Assembly: GCA_947650285.1 (NCBI GenBank)
Contig: CANTFL010001009.1
Coordinates: 1 to 64,000, forward strand
From: Hyaloperonospora brassicae
Taxonomy: Eukaryota > Oomycota > Peronosporomycetes > Peronosporales > Peronosporaceae
Direction of reading: 5' to 3'
Length of the DNA: 64,000 bases
Made by a program: the position numbers and the translations under genes. Within the stretch, counting starts at the first letter, position 1; the number at the start of each line of letters is the position of its first letter. The notes under the pieces were generated by a model that worked only from the letters and a program-made list of their open reading frames with translations, was not told the origin of the DNA and did no database searches. Positions 31,304 through 41,716 of this stretch are shown in pieces.

Positions 31304-32830
31304 CTAGACAAACCGCTTTATACGCACTTCGATCACTTGTCGACAGAGAGGGCAGAGCGAGATTAGCTTGCCGCAGTCCTGGCACGTTTCATGTCCACAT
31401 TGGAATATCGTGTCCTTCCTTCTCTCCTCGCAGATGGGACACAGCAACGCATCTTGCAACCGCGCGAGCTCTTCCTCAGCACGTGACGTGCGAGACTGTA
31501 GCGCCGGGTGCGCCAGTCCACTGTGCGCACCGTCTGCCGAGCGGAAGAGCGGCGCTGTCGGCGATCTTGCTTGCCCGTATCGCCCTGACGTCACTGCAGG
31601 ATATGCACTACGCGTCTGCTGCAAAGTCGACCGGTGAATGCCGTCGTGGTGGCTTCCATAGACATCCTGCGTCCGTTGAGGCGGCGGGAAAACGTCGACA
31701 GATGGAAGTTTGGTATCTTCTCGATTGGGTCCGCGATCCAGGTACTTCATCTCCTTGATCGTGCGATATTGATCGGGTATCTCCATCAGCGCCTGCAAGG
31801 CAAACTGTGCTTCTTTAATCTGCGGGTCACTGAATTGCGACGTGATCTTGTGGTACTCTACGAACTGGAAGTTGTCAAACTTCCTGTGCTGCAGGTAATT
31901 GTCAAAGTAAATCATAGACTCCCATGGCCCGTCGCCCACGCCCACCATGACAATGCTCAGGGGGAAATTGCTCGCACAAGCAATCGCATCGATCGTTTCC
32001 TTCTCGGTTTTGCTCACTGCATGGGCCGGAATGTCCACTGACCGCGTCACTTGTCCGTCGGCAATAATAACGAGTATGTGATACTTTCCCGTGCGATTGA
32101 CAATGTTCACGGCCTCGTTGATAATGGGAGCAAAGGAGGTCGGGCCCGCCATGACGACGTCCCGCACCACTTCTCGGTACCGCGAGCGAAGACCTTCGAG
32201 CGGAAATCCAACTTGGTCGTCGCTTTGAGCGAACGTGAACACCGCACGGTCGCACGTCAACTCGTCGCCAAAGCCGTAGACTGGAATCAGATTGTCTTTG
32301 TCTGCTGCATCGCACGCATCGCACAAAACCAGCGCAGGCTGAGTATCACCAGGTGAACCACACAACGATGCGGCGGATGGTACGCACCAAAGTCCCGCAG
32401 CGTCTTGCCGATCGTCTCAATCACGTCTTCGTACGGGTTCTGGACGCTCGGGTCGTCGATCTCGTGCAGACAGCGGCCCCCAAACGTCCGCTTGCCACTC
32501 CACTCGTTGGATTTCGTGCCTGTATACATGTATACACAGACGCAGCACAGATACGGTCCATGAGAGCGACCAAGAAACATATTGAGGTTTTACTCGACCG
32601 AAAAACCACTCAGAGCGCGACGTACAGTCGATGCCAATGATCAGATTGCAGTGCTCGAGGCCGCAGCTTCGCAGAGCTTGCGTCACTTGCGGTAGCGCGG
32701 TGAACTGGTCCGAAGCCAGTGCCGTGAGCGGCTCCGAGCTGGCGGCGATCGCGTGTGGGCTGCTCGGCGCATCGGTCGAGGGCAGCGCCGACCGGGACTG
32801 CCGGCTCGGCTTGCTGGGTTCGTTGCCCAT
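31304..32830 (-). CDS. Copine (vWA)-RING E3 ubiquitin ligase, RGLG type
   Basis: Three exons can be placed: 32830-32626, 32519-32388 and 32301-31304, giving 444 residues in frame. Splicing rebuilds GIDCTKSNEW and RDFDKDNLIPVYGFGD, both hallmarks of plant RGLG and copine A domains. The N-terminus MGNEPSKP fits an N-myristoylation site (Gly2, Ser6), as in plant RGLG1/2, which sit at the plasma membrane. The vWA/copine domain spans about 60-290, with the metal site D-x-T-x-S at 68-72. A Ser/Gln-rich linker follows, and a C3HC4 RING (CPICEERRKD to CPLCRQ) closes the protein at about 400-440. The RING is expected to recruit an E2 and ubiquitinate bound partners. Reading straight through the introns would destroy the metal site. 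Confidence 0.9.
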
Positions 32831-33506
32831 GTCGGAGCCACGAACGGTGAAGCGGGAGGAGGGGCTGGTCGAATATTGAGTTGTTTATGGACGAGGGTGG
32901 GTCTGTTTTCTGATAATTGCGTCGTGCACACCATGGAGCTCGTGGGTACAACAATATCGTGCGCGCAAAGGTATACTCGGTGCAACCGGTATCAGGCAGA
33001 GCTTCTTGACATCGATCGGTATTGTGAACATTTGCAACTGAAACATTGCAATGTCCGTCTCTGACATGCAGTTTACTACACAGGTGCTGTGCATTGCACG
33101 CGGGCGACACGAAAAAGCAACAGGGCGTACAATTTGGTGCAACCCACACGTACAATTTGTTACAAGCTATTAGCGCTCGGGACAACAACTGTTGACCACA
33201 CGTTTTCCAAGGACGCGTTTATGTGCTACGGACGTACTCGGCCAGCAGGTCGCAGCACACAGAAACATCCAGATAAATAGTACGTACTGCCCGGACGTCT
33301 GCACAGCTGCACCTGAGTCCCCTCGACCACACCTGCGATGCTCCAACTGATCCGCGGAACAAGCACACACAGGCACGACAGCTCCGACCAGCCCCTTCCA
33401 CCCCGATGCGACAGGAACACAACGACTCTCCTTTCTGTACATGCGGACGTATCCGTTCATGTCCACGACGCACTCTCTCGACCCCTTCAGCATAGCCACA
33501 CGACCG
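32831..33506. other. 676 bp spacer, nothing recognised
   Basis: Upstream region of the RGLG-type gene and downstream region of the membrane protein at 33507, both minus strand. Only short unconvincing open frames and no obvious repeat. Confidence 0.45.
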
Positions 33507-34145
33507 CTAGCGTCTATCCGGTGTCAGGCCATGCGATGCATCTGACTTTTGCTCCTCTTGCTCACGCGTCTGCCCGTCGTCAGCTGCCAATCGGTTCCGG
33601 AGCAACCGCTTTCGCTCGTGGCGTTCCTTGCGCAGCTTCCGTTCGTCAAACACCTCAATGCCCACGAGGCCGAGTTCACAGAGTCCAATGACGATCGCAC
33701 TTCGCAGCTTCGGACCCGAGTAGAGCGTCATCTTGAGCACCGACTTCAAGACAACGGCGTAGAACACAGCCACAAGGAGCGACGCCAGCATGAGGTTGTA
33801 CTTGTAGTTGCGCGCCTTGCGCAGCCGCTTGATCTTCCAGCAAAAGAGGAACTTGGCAAAGTAGACGAGGAACCACGAAAACGCAAAGGGCGTCGGGTAA
33901 AAGACATACATCCACTGCAGCAGTCGCTGGTTCTCGTCCAGCTCGCCCTGGGTGTACTTGCTGGCCACGAAGCGGGCAGCGTGCGACGTGCCCGCGCCGA
34001 CGTCAAAGAAGGCCACGACCACGGCAAAGATGGCGAAGAACGTCAGCGAGGCGTATAGCCACCGGTAGAAGCGCTTCTTGTGCACGAAGCCCCAGTATCC
34101 GTCCGACATGGTCAGCATCTTGTTGACCGCGCGGCGCTTGCCCAT
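33507..34145 (-). CDS. Four-helix membrane protein with basic/acidic tail, unrecognised
   Basis: From the ATG at 34145 (MGKRRAVNKM) the protein has 212 residues; the frame is open further upstream but without a better start. Hydrophobic segments are at about 28-50 (LYASLTFFAIFAVVVAFF), 78-98 (YVFYPTPFAFSWFLVYFAKF), 112-130 and 140-158. The tail (about 160-212) is densely charged (RKLRKERHERKRLLRNR) and then acidic, so probably cytosolic. No catalytic motif is visible. It is divergent from the ketoacyl-CoA reductase gene with only 246 bp between starts, so co-regulation with a lipid-elongation enzyme is possible, but this is inference. Confidence 0.75.
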   Translation of the reverse strand: MGKRRAVNKMLTMSDGYWGFVHKKRFYRWLYASLTFFAIFAVVVAFFDVGAGTSHAARFVASKYTQGELDENQRLLQWMYVFYPTPFAFSWFLVYFAKFLFCWKIKRLRKARNYKYNLMLASLLVAVFYAVVLKSVLKMTLYSGPKLRSAIVIGLCELGLVGIEVFDERKLRKERHERKRLLRNRLAADDGQTREQEEQKSDASHGLTPDRR

Positions 34146-34391
34146 GTTTACTCGGCGCGTCGAATGTGGAAGTGTCTGACTTGTTCTTATCGCTGCTGCA
34201 GGTGTGCCGCGGGTGTGTACCGGTATTGTACCACATGTCGTGGCTACTTTATCGCTCATCCGAAAAGTACGACCTGCGTACTTTTGCGAGGGTCTAAAGT
34301 TCGGATGACATCACACCAAATAGATACGCGTATCACACGGCACCACTGCAACTCATGTTTGGTGGCTACAATTGACTTGCCATTTATCAAG
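34146..34391. promoter_or_regulatory. Bidirectional promoter with 9-bp inverted repeat
   Basis: The 246 bp between two divergent starts contain a perfect inverted repeat: AAAAGTACG (34263-34271), five bases ACCTG, then CGTACTTTT (34277-34285). The arms share the core CGTAC with the 14-mer found upstream of the CHD gene and the 310-residue membrane protein gene. A dimeric factor could bind here; not tested. Confidence 0.4.
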
Positions 34392-35503
34392 ATGCTCGAC
34401 CGCGCGCCAACGTCCGTGCAAGCGGCTCTGGCCTCGTCTCCTCTGGCCGTGCAAGTCTCGATCTTCGTGGGCGGTCTCGTGCTCGTCCGCTTCGCGCTGC
34501 ATCTGCTACTTGCGCTCTACACGTTCTTCATCCGCCCGGCCAAGAGCCTCAAGAGCTTTGGCCAATGGGGCGTGGTCACAGGCGCCACCGACGGCATTGG
34601 CAAGGCGCTCGCCATGGAGCTCGCGCGCAAGGGAATGAACGTGGTGCTCGTGAGCCGCACGCAGAGCCGTCTCGAGGACGTGCGTGCGGAGATCCAGCGC
34701 AAGTACCCCACCGCACAGGTCGAGATCTTGGCCGTCAACTTCGACCGCATCGACGACGTCAGTGTCCGCGAGGAGCTACGAAAGACGCTGGACCACGTGA
34801 AGGACATTGGCGTGCTCTTCAACAACGTCGGCGTCTCGTACGACTTTCCCGAGTTCTTTGACCAGCTCTCGGCCGACCGCGTCGACAGCCTCATTAAGCT
34901 CAACGTGACCGCTGCTACCGTCCTGAGCCAGCTCGTGCTTCCTGGCATGGTGCAGCGCAAACGCGGCGCCATCGTCAACGTCAGCTCGGGCTCGGGCCGT
35001 CTCGTGGTGCCGCTGCTCAGCGAGTACAGCGCGACGAAGAAGTACATTGAGCAGTTGACGCTCTGCCTCGCAGCGGAATACCGCGCCAAGAACGTGCACG
35101 TCCAGTGCCACGTGCCCATGTTCGTGTCGACAAAGCTGGCCAAGATCCGCCGGTCGAGCTTCCTCGTGCCGTCGCCTGCGACGTACGCGCGCGCGTCGGT
35201 GGCGCATCTCGGCCGCGACACGCTCCTCTCGCCCTACTGGCCGCACGCGCTGCAGATCTGGCTGTACGAGAGCGTGCCGACGTGGCTACTGAGCAAGGTG
35301 CGTACATACGTGGCTGCTCGCTGGTGTGCGTAGCAGTGCCCTGTGCCCCGCGCGCCGACCTGTCGCTCTCGTTGGCGCTCGGTCTCCTGCTGCTGGCTCT
35401 AACGTTGTGCTGTGTGTGTCATGTGCTGTAGACCGCTATGGCGACGCACCTGTCGCTGCGCAAGCGTGCGCTCGAGAAGCTCGAGGCCAAGAAGACGCAG
35501 TGA
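34392..35503 (+). CDS. Very-long-chain 3-ketoacyl-CoA reductase (SDR), ER membrane
   Basis: Reduces 3-ketoacyl-CoA with NADPH, the second step of microsomal fatty-acid elongation. Two exons: 34392-35297 and 35432-35503, 325 residues. An N-terminal membrane helix (about 20-45, ending LYTFFIRPA) anchors it. The Rossmann motif TGATDGIG is at about 61-68, NNVG (the SDR NNAG) near 141, and the catalytic Ser at about 198 precedes Y-S-A-T-K (Tyr212, Lys216). Without splicing the frame ends VAARWCA; splicing instead gives a basic tail ending KKTQ, a classic KKxx ER-retrieval signal. That is strong support for the intron (donor GTGCGT, acceptor CTGTAG). It is closest to yeast IFA38 and animal HSD17B12. 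Confidence 0.92.
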
Positions 35504-36481
35504 GCAACGACCGTATTCGGATTGCGCGTGGCTCGTTGCGACGTTTGCGCACGTCGCAGAGTCGAGCGCGAGGTGCAGCGCAGGGGCGTTAACTCGGTGC
35601 AGTAGCGGTAACCGTCCGATCGACAATCAACGCCTTGTGTAACGGTCGGCTGTGTTGCGCGGGCGCGTCGTGTTAAGGACCCCTTTGTCGCCAAAAGAGG
35701 CGGCCGGTTCGCTCTCGCGCGTGGCTCTTCCACTTGAGGCGGACTGGCAGCGTAAGCAGCGCCGACACAAACCGACAAACGCTCGCACAGACAACCGACA
35801 CAAACAGTCACGAACAATCACACAAACAAACAAACAGACAGACACACGTAGACACAGACACGCGCACCCGCTGTCCTGTCGCTGGCCGCCGATCGACTCG
35901 CGTGCGTGCGCACGTGACAGACTCTTTGCTCGATCAGTCGATTGCCGCCGGCATCTGGGGCGGGTAAAAGACGTTCGCGCGGCGTGCGCGTCGCCGCTCT
36001 ATTCCTTATCACCCATTTTCTCGCGTCAGACTGGGCGGGGCGGGGCCGCGATCCGCGCTCATTCGAAACGGCGGCACCGTGACCCATCCTTTTTCTGGAG
36101 ACTAAAAGGCAGTTTCGTTCTCTTGCCTGCGACGCCAAGTCGCGGCGGTCGACGCACGCGAGCCACGTGGCGAGCGCCGCCGCCTGCTCGTAGCGAGTGA
36201 CGGCCGGAGTGCGTCTGCCTTCCTGCCTTCCTGCCTTCCCCCCCCTCTCGTCCCCTCTTGAGGTCCGCATCTTGGCGATCGTCGTTGCGGTGGTCCAAAC
36301 GCGAGCGTGGGTCAGACAGGACAGTTTCGTAGAACAGATCACAGCCCCCAGAGTGCGCCAAGAGCTCTGCGCTGGCTCATTTGTGTGCGCGCGCGCTCGC
36401 TCGCTCGAGGCACTTGAGGTGGCTCGTCACGGCACCGCTGCTGGCACGACGCGGCTACGGTCGATATGGCACAACTAGAGA

Positions 36482-36522
36482 TAGTAGTAGTAGTAGAAGT
36501 AGTAGTAGTAGTAGTAGTAGCT
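36482..36522. repeat. (TAG)n microsatellite
   Basis: An uninterrupted TAG/AGT trinucleotide array of about a dozen units with one GAAG interruption. It produces artificial Tyr-rich frames on the minus strand. Confidence 0.9.
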
Positions 36523-36714
36523 GGCGGCAGACAGGCAGGAGAGACAAATAGACTGACACGGACAAATGGACAAATGGACGAATAGACAGACACACCGACG
36601 GACGGACGGACAAATGGACAAATAGACAGATACTCGGGGAGATAGCCCGGCCGACCACGACAGACCACGACAGACATCCAGACACAAACGCACATACACA
36701 CACATAGACAGAGA

Positions 36715-36789
36715 GCGACAAGTAGGCGGACAGACAGAGGGCGACAAGTAGGCGGACAGACAGAGGGCGACAAGTAGGCGGACCGACAG
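36715..36789. repeat. 26-bp tandem repeat, 2.9 copies
   Basis: The unit GCGACAAGTAGGCGGACAGA followed by CAGAGG occurs at 36715-36740 and 36741-36766 identically. A third partial copy runs from 36767 to 36789 and has one change (GGACCGACAG). Flanking DNA carries shorter GACAGA and GGACAAAT repeats, so the region looks like an expanding minisatellite. Confidence 0.9.
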
Positions 36790-37530
36790 CACGCTTGATT
36801 TTTATTTCCGGTTCTGAGAAAGCTGGCCGGTCGTCCGCCACTAAAAAGATCTTGGCCGCGGTCGTCGCCGCGGCCACTGCGAGCGAGAATCCACGCGGCG
36901 GCCCGCAGCTGCTAGCGGTCGAATACTTTCTGGGCAGCTCGAGTTGCGTGGGTCGCCGCGGGGCAGTTGTGTGGTCACACCTATCCACGCTCGCCAGCTG
37001 GCGGGCAGAGGCACAGGCAGCATAGGTGCGGCGACGGGATGTTCCATGGGCGTTGGTCATCGAGCTCGAGCGAATTCGTGCAACAAGAACACCATGTGGC
37101 GCGCGACCGCTTGCAGTCCGCCCCGTAGTCGCACGCAAATACAAATCTCGGGACCTCTATGCGTACATGCGCGCGGCCGCACGGTCGCGCCGCAAGCAAC
37201 GCCCTGTCGCGCGCCCCGTGCAGTTGTATGCCCTGTGCCACTCGATCCCTGCAGCAGTGCATACCCTGCCGCAACGCATCCACGCACCCCCAAGCGGCCC
37301 GTGCTCTGCGCCCCCCACGCACGCCCAAACCTATCGCACGTGCCTAAACCCAAGACAACGCGCCTTTTCTGCCGCCGCTCTCCTCAACGTTGCTGCCCCC
37401 TCGAGCCCCAGCCGCCGCAAGAGCAACAGTAGCGTCATTGTTGCTTTTCCCTTCTGGTGCCCACGTCGCGCTGTTCATTCGTTCGCTTGTTTGTTCGCTC
37501 GTCCGCTCCGACTTGCCCCTCTTGCGCAAA

Positions 37531-39057
37531 ATGGGTCTCGAGGGTCTCAACGTGTCGCGCGCAACGGCCGCCGAGCGCGTCGTGCTCACCAGCAAAGCCG
37601 TCGTCGCGCCCGCCTCGTCGCTCTCGGCCGCCCTGATCGAGTCCGAAGCGGCCGCGCTGCGCCGACGCACGTCCATCCCCAGCACCTTCTCGTTCGGGGG
37701 CGTGGACCACGCCATCCCCGCCGCCGACGTCGGCCAGCGCCGGTGGCGCAGCTTCGACGCTGCCGTCGCCGACAACGCCGCGGCCTCGTCGGCGCTCGAG
37801 CTGCTCTCGCGCCGCATCCAGCAAGAGAGCCAGCACGTGCTCAAGCGCAAGGCGCGGCTGTCCAAGCGCCGCGAGCTCCTGCGCAGCGTGAGCTGCTGGC
37901 TCAGCTCGAGTCGACGCGACCAGGTCGCGCTGCTGCAGATGCAGCTCGTGGCCGAAGTCGCGACGGGCAACCGGTTGCTGGCCGTGCTCAGCGACATGCG
38001 CACGATGTTGGCGCTGGACGAGGCCGACGAAGCAGCGCTCAGCGCGTCGCAGCGGTACCGTGGGAGCTTTGCCGCGAGTCAGTCGCTCTTGGACGGCATT
38101 GAGCAGTCGGACCGCGTGCTGACGGACGACTGGCTGCGGCAGGTGCTGCAGATGCAGGCCAAGTACCTGGGCAAGCTCATGGAGCTGCACCGGCAGAAGA
38201 ACCTCGAGCCCGCGGGCCTCACGCTCGAGCAGCTGCTGACCACGCAGGTGGACAGCATGACGTCGGCCCGCGACGAGCCGACGCCGGCGCTCGTGCGCTT
38301 TGAGAAGCTCCTGAGTCGCCAGAAGCTGCTCAAGCCCGAGCTCAAGAAGGCACTGGACAAGCTGTGCTTGACGACCATGCGGTCGTTCACGCGCGGGAGC
38401 AGCCAGTCGGGTCCCGAGACGATCTTTGACGACCGCGAGGCGCGTGACGTGATGCATTCGCTCGTGCAGGAGATTGTGAGCGCGGTGGCCGTGGAAGCAA
38501 AGCTGGTCAAGACGCTACTGCCCGCTCTGCGCGTGTTTGTCGAACACATGGTCTTTAGCCGTCTCGCGTGCGCGTGTTACCGCGGCACAGCTGCCGACTT
38601 GGACGAGCTCAATAGCTCGTGGCGCGAACAGACGGCCAAGATGCGCAAGCCGAGTCTGAAGGAGGTCGGTCTGCCGGTCGAGATCCTGGTGGAAGAAGCG
38701 CAGGAAGAGGAGATCTTTAGCAAGTCCATTGCTACGTTCAACCAGATCCCGCACCTCGTGCCTTCGAGCGTGCTGGTGTCGTTCATGCGCGCCGTGTGCA
38801 CGCTGTACCACGAAGCGAAGGAAGGTCTTGGCCTGGACAGCGGGTGCATCTCGGCAGATGTGCTGCTGCCGCTGCTCGTGTACGTGCTGAGCCGCTGCGA
38901 GCTGCCGCACTTGCACTCGCAAGTGTATTTGATGGAGCAGTACGCCATTGACGAGACCCAGGACGGATCAGAGGCGGCCTACTACTTGGCCTGTTTACAA
39001 GCTGCAATGGGCTACATCGTAGGAAATGGAGTTACTGACGACGTTGAGTCGCAGTGA
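37531..39057 (+). CDS. VPS9-domain protein (predicted Rab5-type GEF)
   Basis: The ATG at 37531 (MGLEGLNVS) gives 508 residues; the frame is open upstream but the Met at 37531 is the sensible start. The first 300 residues are helical and charged, with likely coiled coils around 70-170. At about residues 430-500 the sequence reads ADVLLPLLVYVLSRCELPHL, then HSQVYLMEQYA and AYYLACLQAAMGYI. That matches the core helices of VPS9 domains, including the Asp and the Tyr/Leu positions that contact Rab5-family GTPases. VPS9 proteins load GTP onto Rab5/Rab21 and act on early endosomes. There is no SH2, RIN or ankyrin module visible, so the partner is unknown. No intron. Confident on the domain, less so on the Rab specificity. 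Confidence 0.82.
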   Translation: MGLEGLNVSRATAAERVVLTSKAVVAPASSLSAALIESEAAALRRRTSIPSTFSFGGVDHAIPAADVGQRRWRSFDAAVADNAAASSALELLSRRIQQESQHVLKRKARLSKRRELLRSVSCWLSSSRRDQVALLQMQLVAEVATGNRLLAVLSDMRTMLALDEADEAALSASQRYRGSFAASQSLLDGIEQSDRVLTDDWLRQVLQMQAKYLGKLMELHRQKNLEPAGLTLEQLLTTQVDSMTSARDEPTPALVRFEKLLSRQKLLKPELKKALDKLCLTTMRSFTRGSSQSGPETIFDDREARDVMHSLVQEIVSAVAVEAKLVKTLLPALRVFVEHMVFSRLACACYRGTAADLDELNSSWREQTAKMRKPSLKEVGLPVEILVEEAQEEEIFSKSIATFNQIPHLVPSSVLVSFMRAVCTLYHEAKEGLGLDSGCISADVLLPLLVYVLSRCELPHLHSQVYLMEQYAIDETQDGSEAAYYLACLQAAMGYIVGNGVTDDVESQ

Positions 39058-40693
39058 TTGAGCCCAGCGCGTGAACAGAGCAGCAGCAGCGCGCACGAGC
39101 GACAGTCGTGTCGTCATGTACGTACGCGGACGGACGAACGGACGGACTGTGCGGTCTCGTGCACAGGCGAACGGAGTTTGTTGCTCCGGCACGTCGAGAA
39201 ATTATTTATCCGAGAATCTAATGTAACACTACGAGCGCGTCTTATATGGACATCATCATCAATCAATCCGCGTATTTGTCTGTGTGAGAAGTGCTTTGTT
39301 TGCCACTATCGGCTACGCATATGTCGCGCGGTCTATCTATCTGCCGATTCATCGCTGTGCGTGTTGTTCTGGAACAATGTCTGTCCAGCGCAGCGCACTA
39401 GCGACCACTGGCCTCACAGAGGTCTGCCTGGCGTCAAGCCGAGTGAATGTGCCTAAGCAACACATACCGATAAGCGTCTGCGGAAGGGCTGCGAAAAACG
39501 CGCACGTAATGCCGTCTGTCAGACTTTCGAGGGGCAGTCGTCTCGGGAGCGGTCGCGTTTCGCCGACTGTTGTTGCGACACCAATGTGCGCTACCGACTG
39601 GTTCGACGTTACGTGGTCACCACGTCCAGAGAAGATCTAGAAGCGTGCAGACACTGTTGCCGCCGCCTTTCGAACGTGCTCGATCGGGTCGAGGGATCCA
39701 GACCTTTCGCGCAGGAAATGGATATGATAGTCAGTCAGTCGGTCGAAGCTGCGTGCGCCAGTGGCGTTCCATCCCCACTGGGCCGTCTGGAGGAGGCCAC
39801 ACGACGGACGCGCTTGTCATCGGGTTCCAGCCGAAAGACGGGCCTGAGGTCAGTCAGCCAGCCCACCTGCGCGACCTGGTTTGGCGAGGGAGAAAACGGC
39901 CACGATGGCGGCCGCGCCGCGTCTGTTCTGAGCGCCGTTTTCGCCGTCGAACGCCGGGCGTCCAACAAATACCGTTGACACCTTTGTGGGTGTGCTGCCT
40001 GTCCACGGCCTTTGGCTGCTGTCCAGACTGACAATCCGCTCCGTCGTCAAAGTCTGATCACTCCTCGTCGACATCCGTCGCAACTGCACGTGCGTCGGAT
40101 GATCCGATGGGCGGCGCATGTCGACTCAGCGCAATTGCGACGGACGAGTTGCGGCCGCATCACGTCAACGACTTTCAGCGAAACAGGGAAAGCCGGTGCC
40201 TGCCGGCGTTGCAGACGCGCCTCGACGTGCGCGTCTTTCGATGAGCGCTGGACGGGTGGGTTGCTGAGGTCGTGCTGGCTCGATATGGCCGGAGCGTCAG
40301 CTGCTGCGTCGACGTCTGTGCGAGACCAGCAGCGATGACGAGGGTGCGAGCAGTTGCGACAGCGTCCGGCTGGATCCAGGACGCAACAACAACAACAACA
40401 ACAACAACAACAACCGCAACAACAACAACAAGAACAACAACCGCAACAACGACTGAGCGATCGGCAGTGATGACGACTGTTGGACTCCGCACGAACGACG
40501 TGCGTGGGACTATCACAACAGCACTGAAAAGGGCGCGAGCGTGCCGTGCGCGCCCTCGTAATGGCGACCGTGTTGCGGACTGTACCACGTTGCGTCACTG
40601 CATTGACGCACTCGTCAAACTTCGGCACTCGCTCGATCCGCAACAGCTGACAGTCAGTCAGTCGCACCGACCCGCGCGTTTTTTTCGAAGCTC
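39058..40693. other. 1.6 kb spacer with CAA-type microsatellite
   Basis: No conserved reading frame. An (AAC)n/(ACA)n microsatellite lies at 40384-40452 and causes false Thr- and Val-rich frames on both strands. The last few hundred bases should be the promoter of the gene at 40694. Confidence 0.5.
40384..40452. repeat. (CAA)n microsatellite
   Basis: About 22 CAA/ACA triplets interrupted by CCGCAA and AGAACAA variants. Confidence 0.9.
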
Positions 40694-41716
40694 ATGTCGC
40701 TGCTCTGTGCACGAGGTGGCTACACAAACTTCAGAATGAGCCCGTGCGACGCCCGGGGATGGGTGGCCACCGTGGCACGACCGTGGACTGCCGCGTCACA
40801 CGTGACTGTGCCACTATACAACATGCAGACGCCCGCGGCTCTTTCCGCACACACATCGCTGTTGATTTGCATTGAGCGCGCTCTGCGAACGTACTTTTCG
40901 AGCGACCAGTCCGTCCACGATGCCGAAGAGCCCGCGCGCTTTCGAGCGCAGATGCTGCACATTGACGACCATGTCGACAGTGGCGACGATGAGGTCGCGA
41001 GCGTGACAGTCCGCGACACGTTGGAGGGGATACCACGTGCAGCGTACGTGACGCAGTTGGCAGTGATCCTTTGTGCGTGGCACGAGACGGGCGCGCACCC
41101 GCTCCTGTCGTTGCTGACAGGCTCGAGCACGGCCGGAGCTCGGACAGCGACGATCGAGGGCGTGACGCCCGAGTTCACTAGCAGAGAGAGAGTGCTTGCC
41201 GTCCCTATCGGCGTTGTTCGCGAGCTCATCGCCACGATCGAGAGGGGCGTAGAGGAAGCGACGTTGGCGGCGGTGACCTCACTTGTCGAGATGATTGGGG
41301 GCTCACGTGGAATCCTGACCTTGTTGGGCTTCCAGCAGACCGTTGGGAGCCGCAACGTACCTCCGCTTACACTCTGCCAATGTCTTGCAGCCTTCACGCA
41401 GCGCCACACACCTAATGAACCGCTCATGGTCGGCGCACGAGCGTTCAGCAAACACTGCGCACGGAGTGCGAGTGGCTGGTGGGGCACACTCGAAGGAAAC
41501 GATCACGCCAAGAACGCGCGTGCAGAGAAAAAAGTTCGCGAGCTGTTAGCTTGTGCGACGTGGAAGAACATACACTGTCTTCCCCACGCGCACGCGACGA
41601 TGGAGATCCGTAATGCATTGGGGTACGGCGCGCGATGGGACGCAGAGACGCAAACGTTTCGAGGGTTCCTGGAGCCGCCGATGGCCAATGGCCACGAGAC
41701 CAAGTGGAGACATTAG
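40694..41716 (+). CDS. Unrecognised 340-residue protein with GYGxRW / GFLEPxM / WRH C-terminal motif
   Basis: Intronless open frame. Possible starts are the Met at 40694, at 40736 (MSPCDARGW) or at 40823 (MQTPAALSAH); the last begins the more regular sequence. The composition is that of a soluble globular protein with no leader or membrane helix. The C-terminus is the most distinctive part: EIRNALGYGARWD, then FRGFLEPPMANGHETKWRH at the very end. I have the impression of having seen GFLEP-x-M-x-x-GH-x-x-x-WRH endings in uncharacterised proteins of microbes, but I cannot assign a family or function. It could be a mobile or laterally acquired accessory gene, given the loose spacing around it. 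Confidence 0.65.
   Translation: MSLLCARGGYTNFRMSPCDARGWVATVARPWTAASHVTVPLYNMQTPAALSAHTSLLICIERALRTYFSSDQSVHDAEEPARFRAQMLHIDDHVDSGDDEVASVTVRDTLEGIPRAAYVTQLAVILCAWHETGAHPLLSLLTGSSTAGARTATIEGVTPEFTSRERVLAVPIGVVRELIATIERGVEEATLAAVTSLVEMIGGSRGILTLLGFQQTVGSRNVPPLTLCQCLAAFTQRHTPNEPLMVGARAFSKHCARSASGWWGTLEGNDHAKNARAEKKVRELLACATWKNIHCLPHAHATMEIRNALGYGARWDAETQTFRGFLEPPMANGHETKWRH

Larger units (their letters stand above)
35504..37530. other. 2 kb intergenic region rich in simple repeats
   Basis: No convincing gene. From about 35,800 there is CA/CAGA-rich sequence, at 36,222-36,245 a CTTCC run, at 36,480-36,522 a (TAG)n array, and from 36,530 to 36,790 a GACA/GGACA-rich tract. The tract contains nearly three copies of a 26-bp unit. 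From 36,900 on the sequence is GC-rich, and it leads to the VPS9 gene, so the last few hundred bases are likely its 5' region. Confidence 0.6.

Noticed and set aside
30304..31758. 484-codon plus-strand frame across the Cys/His repeat gene and beyond
   Set aside because: It is the shadow frame of the repeat gene (Arg/Ala-rich) and runs on through the 3' end of the RGLG gene; no domain.
36715..36789. 26-bp repeats as a CRISPR-like array
   Set aside because: Copies are directly adjacent without spacers and degrade into GACA repeats; a minisatellite.
36339..37144. Tyr- and Cys-rich minus-strand frames
   Set aside because: Produced by the (TAG)n and GACA repeats; not real proteins.
37435..38457. 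340-codon minus-strand frame
   Set aside because: Antisense to the VPS9 gene; no motif.
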